A stretch of 64,000 bases of DNA from Paenarthrobacter aurescens TC1 (GTDB lineage Bacteria > Actinomycetota > Actinomycetes > Actinomycetales > Micrococcaceae): NCBI GenBank assembly GCA_000014925.1, contig CP000474.1:930001-994000 (forward strand). The letters are read 5' to 3'. Shown here in pieces: positions 58,649-64,000 of the stretch. The notes beneath the pieces are model-generated. The model made no database searches, was not told the origin of the DNA, and saw nothing but the letters and a program-made list of their open reading frames with translations. The position numbers and the translations under genes were made by a program. Every line of letters begins with the position of its first letter. Position 1 is the stretch's first letter.

Positions 58649-59446
58649 CTAAGCATCGGTGGTGACCCTGCGCCGTTCCCGCAGCAACGCTTCCAGCAAC
58701 TCCGCCACGTGCACAGGCGCCTCCACCCGATACTGGGCCTGGGTGAAATCCAAGCCCACCTTGATGCCGACGTCGTCGCCCATCAGCCGGCCCAACGCAT
58801 CCTCATCGGTGACATCGTCACCAGCGAACAGGATGGCCGTCGCTCCGGTCGCCTGACGCAGGAACTCCACAGCCTGACCCTTGGAGGCATGGACGACGGA
58901 CGTCTCCAGAACCCGCTTCCCCGTCTTCAGGTAGACACCGGGGTGCTCCCGGAGCACCCGCATCGCGGCCTCGACGGCGTCATCCGCAACGTCGTCGTCG
59001 GCCATCCTCGTGTGGAGGACGACGCCGGCGGGTTTGTCCTCGAGCAGCGTCCCCGGAGCGATGTTCACGATCTCCGAAAGAACCTCACGCACCGCGGCCA
59101 GCTTCAGCCGCTGATCTTCGTCCAGTTCCAGGCCCAAAGATCCCTCACCCAGCCAGACCTCGGCACCGTGGCTGCCGATCAGCAGCGTATCCGCCGGAGG
59201 CGAGGCGACCAGCCGCAGGCTGTCCAGTGCGCGGCCCGAGATGAGTGCCGTCGTCGTACGCGGAAGTTGGGCGAGGGCCTCCAGCGCCGCGGCGGACCGG
59301 GGCAGGGGGCGTGCGTCCTCCGCGCGGTCGACGATAGGGGACAGGGTGCCGTCGAAATCCAGGGCAACCAGAAGGTGCTCCGTGCCGGAAATGCGCCGGA
59401 CGGCATCCAGCAGTTCCGGTGACAGGGAAAGGTTCTCAGCTGTCAT
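58649..59446 (-). CDS. otsB: Trehalose-6-phosphate phosphatase
   Basis: 265 residues, HAD superfamily. LVALDFDGTLSPIVDR is motif I (nucleophile and acid Asp), TTALISGRALDSL is motif II, and FAGDDVTDEDALGR is motif IV; the cap lies between. It removes phosphate from trehalose 6-phosphate. ATG 59446 is used; GTG 59449 directly before it is possible, and AAGGTGG serves either. Overlaps the end of otsA by 11 nt. Confidence 0.94.
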   Translation of the reverse strand: MTAENLSLSPELLDAVRRISGTEHLLVALDFDGTLSPIVDRAEDARPLPRSAAALEALAQLPRTTTALISGRALDSLRLVASPPADTLLIGSHGAEVWLGEGSLGLELDEDQRLKLAAVREVLSEIVNIAPGTLLEDKPAGVVLHTRMADDDVADDAVEAAMRVLREHPGVYLKTGKRVLETSVVHASKGQAVEFLRQATGATAILFAGDDVTDEDALGRLMGDDVGIKVGLDFTQAQYRVEAPVHVAELLEALLRERRRVTTDA

Positions 59447-60938
59447 CACGCACCACCTTTTCCTCCAAGGCAGCCAGGAACTCAGCTGACCAATGATCCA
59501 CGTCGTGGTCCAGGATCTGCTTGCGCATCAACTTCATGCGGCGGCGGGCTTCCTTGGGCGGGAGATTCACAGCGCGCAGGATGGCCGACTTCAGGCCGTC
59601 GATGTCGTGCGGGTTGATCAGGAGCGCTTGCTTGAGTTGGTCGGCGGCGCCGGCGAACTCGCTGAGAACCAACGCGCCATCGTCCTCCGAACGGGCCGTG
59701 ACATACTCCTTAGCCACCAGGTTCATGCCATCACGCAGGGCCGTTACGAGCATGACATCCGCGGCGAGGTACAGCGCCACCATTTCCTCCACCGGATAGC
59801 TGTGGTGCAGGTAGCGGACGGCCGTGTTCTGGATGGTGTCGTACGTGCCGTTGATATGGCCAACAGTGCCTTCGATCTCCTCGCGCAGGAGCCTGTACTG
59901 TTCCACGCGTTCGCGGCTGGGGCTCGCCACCTGAATCAGGGTGGCGTCCTCTACCTTGATGCTGCCCTCGCGAAGAAGTTCCTCGAAGGCCTTGAGACGG
60001 TGGCCGATGCCCTTGGTGTAATCCAGTCGGTCAACACCCAGCAGGATGGTCTTGGGATCTCCCAGGTCCTTGCGGATCTGCTTGGCCCGCTCGATGATAT
60101 CCGGCCTGGCGGCCAGCTCGCGGATCTGGTCAACGTCGATGGAAATGGGAAAGGCCTGCGCCCGCGCGATGTGCGTAACTTCGCCATCCGGGCCCTTCAC
60201 GTGAACCTGCTGCTGCTTGACGCTGGCACCCAGGAAGCGCCGGGCAGAGCGCATGAAGTTACCGGCGTCGCTGGGGCGCTGGAAGCCCAGAAGGTCAGCG
60301 CCCAGCAAGCCGTCAATAATCTCCCGGCGCCAAGGGAGCTGCGCGAAGATCTCCGGGGGAGGGAAGGGAATGTGGTTGAAGAAGCCGATCTTCAGGTCCG
60401 GCCTGGCCTCGCGGAGCATTCGCGGAACCAACTGGAGCTGGTAGTCCTGGACCCACACAGTGGCGCCTTCGGCGGCATGGCGAATGATGGCGTCGGCAAA
60501 CTTCTTATTGACCTGGCGGTACGAATCCCACCACGTACGGTGGAACTCCGGCGGTGCGATCACGTCGTGGTAAAGCGGCCAGATGGTCGCGTTGGAGAAG
60601 CCCTCGTAGTACAGCTCCACTTCGTGGCTGCTGAGCTGGACCGGGACCAGGTCCATGCCTTCGTGGCTGAAGGGACGCACCGTCTCGTCGGGCGCTCCAT
60701 GCCAACCCACCCACGCGCCGTCGGACTTTGTCATCATCGGCGCGAGCGCCGTGACCAGGCCCCCGGGTGAACGACGCCAGCCGTCGCCGCCGTCGTCGTT
60801 TCCGTCGCTGCTGCACCTGTCAACGGGCAGCCTGTTGGAAACCACCATGAAATCGAACTTGCTCGCCGTGGGCTTCTTTGTTGGAGAAGCCTTGGTGCCC
60901 TGTCCGGTACTGAGTTTTTCGCTTGCCGGTTCCTGCAT
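59436..60938 (-). CDS. otsA: Trehalose-6-phosphate synthase
   Basis: 500 residues, glycosyltransferase family 20. FMVVSNRLPVDR, RRSPGGLVTAL (UDP-glucose loop), VWVQDYQLQLVP, FFNHIPFPPPEIF, GVDRLDYTKGIGHRL (phosphate-binding Arg/Lys) and ALRDGMNLVAKEYV are present. It joins UDP-glucose and glucose 6-phosphate. A ~25-residue Lys/Thr tail precedes the core. ATG with GGGAGCG upstream. otsA-otsB is an operon giving de novo trehalose, which TreS can pass to the GlgE route. Confidence 0.95.
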   Translation of the reverse strand: MQEPASEKLSTGQGTKASPTKKPTASKFDFMVVSNRLPVDRCSSDGNDDGGDGWRRSPGGLVTALAPMMTKSDGAWVGWHGAPDETVRPFSHEGMDLVPVQLSSHEVELYYEGFSNATIWPLYHDVIAPPEFHRTWWDSYRQVNKKFADAIIRHAAEGATVWVQDYQLQLVPRMLREARPDLKIGFFNHIPFPPPEIFAQLPWRREIIDGLLGADLLGFQRPSDAGNFMRSARRFLGASVKQQQVHVKGPDGEVTHIARAQAFPISIDVDQIRELAARPDIIERAKQIRKDLGDPKTILLGVDRLDYTKGIGHRLKAFEELLREGSIKVEDATLIQVASPSRERVEQYRLLREEIEGTVGHINGTYDTIQNTAVRYLHHSYPVEEMVALYLAADVMLVTALRDGMNLVAKEYVTARSEDDGALVLSEFAGAADQLKQALLINPHDIDGLKSAILRAVNLPPKEARRRMKLMRKQILDHDVDHWSAEFLAALEEKVVRDDS

Positions 60939-61113
60939 TAACGCTCCCTGGGGTTGCTGTGACTCAACTCCCAGCCTACTAGCGGAATCTTCCTCGGCAG
61001 TTGATCGTTCAACAACCGGGTCAATGGGTATGGGAAAACCTTCAAGTTTGCTCCCGTAAACTGGGCCCGTTGCCCTAGCTATGCACTATGACGTCGAATA
61101 CCCCGAGGAACTG

Positions 61114-61986
61114 ATGAGCCCCGCAAACGAACCACGCCTGTCCAAGGCCGAAAAGACCGCCCAGGCGCGGGAGAAAGCGCGCGCAATCCGCGAAGAGCAG
61201 CTGAAGAAGGAGAAGCGCAACAAGCTTCTTGTCGGCTGGGGCATCGTGGTGGCCGTGGTGGTCATCATCGGGATAATCGCGGCTGTGGTTATTGGCAATC
61301 GTGAGGTCTCCGTGGCCGATCAGGGTCCGACGCCGGCCAACGGCAACGTGCACGGTGGCATAACGCTGCTGGCCAACACTGAAGTCCTGAAAACGGAACC
61401 TGCCACCGTCAACGTGGCTGACGTTCCGGCTCCTCCCGCCACCAAGCCGGCTACGGTAACGGTTCCGGCCGGCGAAGCCGAGGCCGGCAAGCCCGTCAAG
61501 GTTGTTGCCTACATCGACTTCATTTGCCCGGTCTGCAAGCAGTTCGAGAGCACTTACGGGGAGTCCCTCACCAGCCTCCGCAACGAAGGCAAGATTTCCG
61601 TCGAGTACCGCGCCCTGGGCTTCCTGGACCGCCAGTCCACCACCAACTACTCTTCCCGCGCAGCCAACGCTGCTGCCTGCGTAGTGAACTCATCCCCCGA
61701 GAAGTACGCGGAATTCTTCAACCTGCTCTTCGAACGCCAGCCGGCTGAAGGCGGAGCGGGCATCTCCGACAACGACCTCAAGAAAATGGCCACCGAAATC
61801 GGTGCGGCCAACATCGACTCCTGCATCGACAGCAAGCAGTTCCGTCCGTGGGTGAAGGTTGCCACGCAGGAAGCTGCAGCGATCGGCGTCACCGGTACGC
61901 CCACCGTGTTCATCGACGGCAAGCAGTGGGACGGCCGGACCGACCTGAACGCCGAGATCCAGACGGCAATTGACGCCAAGGGCTAA
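61114..61986 (+). CDS. Membrane-anchored DsbA-like thiol-disulfide oxidoreductase
   Basis: 290 residues: a charged coiled cytoplasmic N-terminus rich in Lys/Glu (about 1-43), one transmembrane helix (about 44-67) and an extracytoplasmic thioredoxin-fold domain. The active site is FICPVCKQFE (CPVC), the cis-Pro loop is VTGTPTVFIDG, and two further cysteines (AACVVN and DSCIDS) may form a structural disulfide. Likely introduces disulfides into exported proteins. ATG 61114 has GAGG 5 nt upstream, favouring it over ATG 61081. Confidence 0.9.
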   Translation: MSPANEPRLSKAEKTAQAREKARAIREEQLKKEKRNKLLVGWGIVVAVVVIIGIIAAVVIGNREVSVADQGPTPANGNVHGGITLLANTEVLKTEPATVNVADVPAPPATKPATVTVPAGEAEAGKPVKVVAYIDFICPVCKQFESTYGESLTSLRNEGKISVEYRALGFLDRQSTTNYSSRAANAAACVVNSSPEKYAEFFNLLFERQPAEGGAGISDNDLKKMATEIGAANIDSCIDSKQFRPWVKVATQEAAAIGVTGTPTVFIDGKQWDGRTDLNAEIQTAIDAKG

Positions 61987-62006
61987 CCTTCGCGGAATGC
62001 ACGACG

Positions 62007-62038
62007 GCGGCCGGTCACCCCTGCGGGTGGCCGGCCGC
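62007..62038 (+). terminator. Terminator after the DsbA-like gene
   Basis: GCGGCCGGTCACCC (62007-62020) pairs with GGGTGGCCGGCCGC (62025-62038), one G-T pair, then TGTTGCTTT. Its left side shares 19 bases (ACGACGGCGGCCGGTCACC) with the gpmA-phoU terminator. Confidence 0.87.
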
Positions 62039-62063
62039 TGTTGCTTTGGAGCGGCTAATTTCG

Positions 62064-62094
62064 TTGACGGGGATGGTCTGGGCTAACCTTATCT
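62064..62094 (+). promoter_or_regulatory. Possible promoter of tRNA-Thr(TGT)
   Basis: -35 TTGACG (62064-62069) and a -10-like TTATCT (62089-62094) with a 19-nt spacer, about 38 nt before the tRNA. Spacing is slightly long; tentative. Confidence 0.4.
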
Positions 62095-62132
62095 AGCGCT
62101 CTTTCGCGCTTTGCTTCGGGTAACCGGAGCGC

Positions 62133-62209
62133 GCCTCCTTAGCTCAGTTGGCCAGAGCACCGCTCTTGTAAAGCGGGGGTCGTCGGTTCGAATCCGACAG
62201 GGGGCTCCA
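62133..62209 (+). tRNA. tRNA-Thr (anticodon TGT)
   Basis: Acceptor GCCTCCT/AGGGGGC (one G-T pair), D stem GCTC/GAGC, anticodon stem CCGCT/AGCGG with loop CTTGTAA (anticodon TGT), T stem GTCGG/CCGAC with TTCGAAT loop. CCA is encoded at 62207-62209. Reads ACA and by wobble other ACN codons; complements tRNA-Thr(CGT) at 671. Confidence 0.97.
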
Positions 62210-62213
62210 CCAC

Positions 62214-62255
62214 CCCTCCCTTCCGGCGATTTTTTCCGGAGCGGAGGGGTTTTTC
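62214..62255 (+). terminator. Terminator after tRNA-Thr(TGT)
   Basis: CCCCTCC and TTCCGG pair with CCGGA and GGAGGGG across an AT-rich loop, followed by TTTTTC. It starts 5 nt after the CCA. Confidence 0.85.
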
Positions 62256-62398
62256 GTGTCGGAAATGCAGGGCACTACACGTTGACAACACGCTTTCAAG
62301 AAGCCAGACGACACCAGCGGGCTCCTGGGCTGCATAGAGGGAGCCATGCAGCCAGGCAACAAGACCTTGGGACTGCCATTGACCGGAACAACCCTGCC

Positions 62399-62506
62399 AT
62401 GGGCACAACCGTGGTCGTTGTGACGATTCTCTGGCTTGTTCTGGGGCAGTTCATCGGACCAAAACTCCAGGCCCGGAGGACCGAGGTCCAGAACCCCGAA
62501 GCTTGA
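62399..62506 (+). CDS. Possible 35-residue membrane peptide
   Basis: ATG 62399 to TGA 62504-62506. It would encode one hydrophobic helix (TTVVVVTILWLVLGQFIG) followed by a basic/polar tail (PKLQARRTEVQNPEA), a natural single-pass layout with the tail inside. There is no ribosome site before it and no recognised family. The remainder of 62256-62577 shows nothing else. Confidence 0.3.
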   Translation: MGTTVVVVTILWLVLGQFIGPKLQARRTEVQNPEA

Positions 62507-62577
62507 GCGCCTCTAACCGGCAATGGCTTCTGACTGGTCTTGCTCTCTCAGACGTCGATAATCAGCCTGCCATCCCG

Positions 62578-62691
62578 TTAGTGGGTCACTTTGCGGGGCT
62601 CCAAGCCCTTTGCCGCTTCGGCGACGTCGGCCAGCGCCCGATACCCGAGATTTGCTGCGTTGGACATGGAGATGACGTTGATGGTCTTCAT
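62578..62691 (-). CDS. 37-residue ORF coupled to the AbiEi-like gene
   Basis: ATG 62691 overlaps the TGA of the preceding minus-strand gene by ATGA; the frame ends at TAA 62580-62578. The peptide is MKTINVISMSNAANLGYRAL followed by a Glu/Ala/Lys-rich part ending in a His. The coupled start and codon use suggest it is or was translated, perhaps as the stump of a longer operon partner. No family is recognised. Confidence 0.4.
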   Translation of the reverse strand: MKTINVISMSNAANLGYRALADVAEAAKGLEPRKVTH

Positions 62692-63677
62692 CGAGCAGCT
62701 CTCGCCACGATGACTTTGCGGAGCTGGTCAGCTGCCTCTTGGATGTCGACAGCGTCCCCGGCCATGACGTCCCGGAGCGTGATCAGCGGGTCGGCCAAGG
62801 GGATCCCATCCGAGTGGTGCACCAGGGACGCGGTGGCCCACAGGGTGAAGTCTTCAGGGACGGTGGTGATAAGCGTTGCTTCCTCCGGAGTCGCGGGGGC
62901 GAAGCCGGCATCGGTGAAATCCACAGCTTCATGGACGTAGACGACGGCGCTGTCCGGCAACCGCCAGGGCGCGTAAAAGTCCGCCGCAGCGTCCCCGGAG
63001 ACCAGAGGGGATGCGCCCAGCGCAGTGGCGTATTCGGCGGCCTTCTTGGCTTGCTCGGCAGCGGAATCCAGCCCATACCAATAAGACGTCACGCCCCGGG
63101 GCCCGGGGTAGCTGGCCAGCAACGATGTGATGATGGCGTCAACGTCGTGGGCGTGCCAGCCCCACTGATCGCGGTCGACAAAAGCCCCCAGCGTTTTCAG
63201 GTGCTTGTTCACCGCCGGCTGGCTAATGCCGGCCGCTGCTGCGAGCTCCTGCTGCGTTTGCGGCCCATCTGCGAGGGCCAAGGCGCGCAGCAATGCCCAC
63301 CGGCCCCACGGCGCCCGCCCGTGGGTCTTCTCAACGGCTTCGGGCTTATGGCGTGGTTCCAGGCGCTGAACACCGCCAATGATGACTGAGACCGGAGCGA
63401 TGGTAATCAGGTCAACCTTGTCCTGGAGAGCCGCTTCGGTGAGTCGCTCGGTTGGGCGGAACGTGACAATCAGCGTCCGAGTCTCCCGTTCAAGGATGGC
63501 CCGCAGCTTACTGGGCGTCGGGGGAGTGGCCGCCAGCTGCACCTTCACTTCCCGGACGCTGCTGTCCGGGAGCGTCAAAGACAGTGCATCGAGGTTGCCG
63601 CCCGTGATCCGCACGTCCGCTTCGCGCAACAGCAACATCGCCTGCGAGAGGATCAGGTCCCGTTCCATTTCGTTCAT
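62688..63677 (-). CDS. HTH protein resembling AbiEi-type antitoxins
   Basis: 329 residues. The N-terminal ~110 form an alpha/beta domain (EVKVQLAATPPTPSKLRAIL, TLIVTFRPTERL) with a nuclease-like flavour but no clear active site; a winged helix follows, QTQQELAAAAGISQPAVNKHLK at about residues 145-166; the C-terminal half (SGDAAADFYAPWRLP, IPLADPLITLRDVM) resembles the AbiEi antitoxin C-terminus. A transcriptional repressor or antitoxin role is the best reading, held with moderate confidence. ATG 63677 lies just after a palindrome; TTG 63701 would place coding sequence across it. The usual AbiEii nucleotidyltransferase toxin is not seen downstream. Confidence 0.55.
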   Translation of the reverse strand: MNEMERDLILSQAMLLLREADVRITGGNLDALSLTLPDSSVREVKVQLAATPPTPSKLRAILERETRTLIVTFRPTERLTEAALQDKVDLITIAPVSVIIGGVQRLEPRHKPEAVEKTHGRAPWGRWALLRALALADGPQTQQELAAAAGISQPAVNKHLKTLGAFVDRDQWGWHAHDVDAIITSLLASYPGPRGVTSYWYGLDSAAEQAKKAAEYATALGASPLVSGDAAADFYAPWRLPDSAVVYVHEAVDFTDAGFAPATPEEATLITTVPEDFTLWATASLVHHSDGIPLADPLITLRDVMAGDAVDIQEAADQLRKVIVARAAR

Positions 63678-63681
63678 CCAT

Positions 63682-63691
63682 AACCTAGGTT
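63682..63691. promoter_or_regulatory. Palindrome 1 before the AbiEi-like gene
   Basis: AACCTAGGTT, perfect 10-bp palindrome ending 5 nt before ATG 63677 on the minus strand. Shares half-sites AACCTA/TAGGTT with the copy at 63719. Probable autoregulatory operator. Confidence 0.6.
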
Positions 63692-63718
63692 GCGTTGTCA
63701 AATAACAACAGCCGGGAA

Positions 63719-63733
63719 AACCTAACTTAGGTT
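63719..63733. promoter_or_regulatory. Palindrome 2 before the AbiEi-like gene
   Basis: AACCTAACTTAGGTT, two perfect 7-base arms around one central base. Centred about 40 bp (four helical turns) from palindrome 1, so both face the same side of the DNA. Confidence 0.65.
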
Positions 63734-63915
63734 ATAAGCGTTCAAACAAAGCACGGCAATGCTGGCCTCTCTGGCTAGAGCATGGCGGTGCCGGCCACAT
63801 GCAGCTCTTTTACCGGCACAACGTTCGGAACTACGCATGGTCAATGGTGAAGGGCTTGATGTGGCAGCATGCTGTCGGGGCGTTTAGCCTCGCCCGTTCA
63901 GAAGGGGCCCCCATA

Positions 63916-64000
63916 ATGTCACCGCATCAGACGCCGGCCCGAGTTCCCGATGCTGACCGCTATCAGGGGCGGGACAGCCATGCGCCGTACTGTGGGAGTC
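63916..64000 (+). CDS. Possible start of a gene cut by the window end
   Basis: ATG 63916 opens a frame without stop to base 64000 (28 codons, polar residues, MSPHQTPARVPDADRYQGRD...). GAAGGGG lies about 8 nt upstream. No family can be named from this fragment. 63734-63915 shows nothing else certain. Confidence 0.35.
   Translation, partial: MSPHQTPARVPDADRYQGRDSHAPYCGS

Noticed and set aside
62548..62558. GCTCTCTCA as another copy of the 32-bp repeat core
   Set aside because: Only 9 bases match, CACATCC does not follow, and there is no second unit 32 bases away.

Overview
The window is high-G+C actinobacterial DNA. The rRNA genes, the carD-ispD-ispF-cysS-rlmB block, a SenX3/RegX3 pair beside phoU and a GlgE-type glucan pathway all point to the Arthrobacter/Paenarthrobacter group (Micrococcaceae). 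The genus is inferred from gene content and the look of the 16S gene, not from a search. Most of the window is chromosomal core; accessory features are confined to 17.1-17.9 kb, 50-54 kb and 62.2-64 kb.

Layout. 1-6.8 kb: 3' part of a LysR regulator, tRNA-Thr(CGT), a phosphonatase-like HAD hydrolase, a secreted TAP-like peptidase, the holB-tmk pair, a trans-sulfuration enzyme and a DUF2516 membrane protein. 6.8-11.4 kb: a methyltransferase, gpmA, phoU and divergent senX3-regX3, with 11-bp phased PHO-box-like repeats between phoU and senX3. 11.4-17.1 kb: an lpqE-like lipoprotein, carD, ispD, ispF, a small lipoprotein, cysS and rlmB, the same order as in mycobacteria. 17.1-17.9 kb: an unusual gene-free stretch with an rlmB terminator, two facing arrays of a 32-bp repeat and an IS3 orfA relic.

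17.9-32.3 kb: a nitrilase-family amidase, then the glucan locus: glgX, a secreted ribonuclease with its barstar inhibitor, glgP, and glgE-treS-(maltokinase::glgB) as a tight operon. TreS turns trehalose into maltose, the kinase domain makes maltose 1-phosphate, GlgE polymerises it and GlgB branches the product; GlgX and GlgP take glucan apart. 32.3-38.4 kb: one rrn operon (16S-23S-5S, no spacer tRNA) with promoter, boxA-like leaders, processing stems and terminator.

38.4-48.4 kb: an SRPBCC protein and a GNAT acetyltransferase, then a maltodextrin locus: LacI regulator, alpha-glucosidase, malE-malF-malG and a cyclomaltodextrinase-like GH13 enzyme, with two LacI-type operators between the divergent arms. 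No ATPase gene is in this cluster; an MsmK/UgpC-type ATPase lies at 57.4-58.4 kb. 48.4-54.2 kb: a GlcD-like FAD oxidase followed by another copy of the 32-bp repeat, a CynX-like transporter, a PNPOx-fold protein, a cytosine-deaminase-like amidohydrolase and an FCD-type GntR regulator. 54.2-62.0 kb: a DUF4032 kinase-like protein overlapping a GH20 hexosaminidase, the sugar ABC ATPase, otsB-otsA (de novo trehalose) and a DsbA-like membrane-anchored protein. 62.1-64 kb: tRNA-Thr(TGT), short ORFs and an AbiEi-like HTH protein with two palindromic operators.
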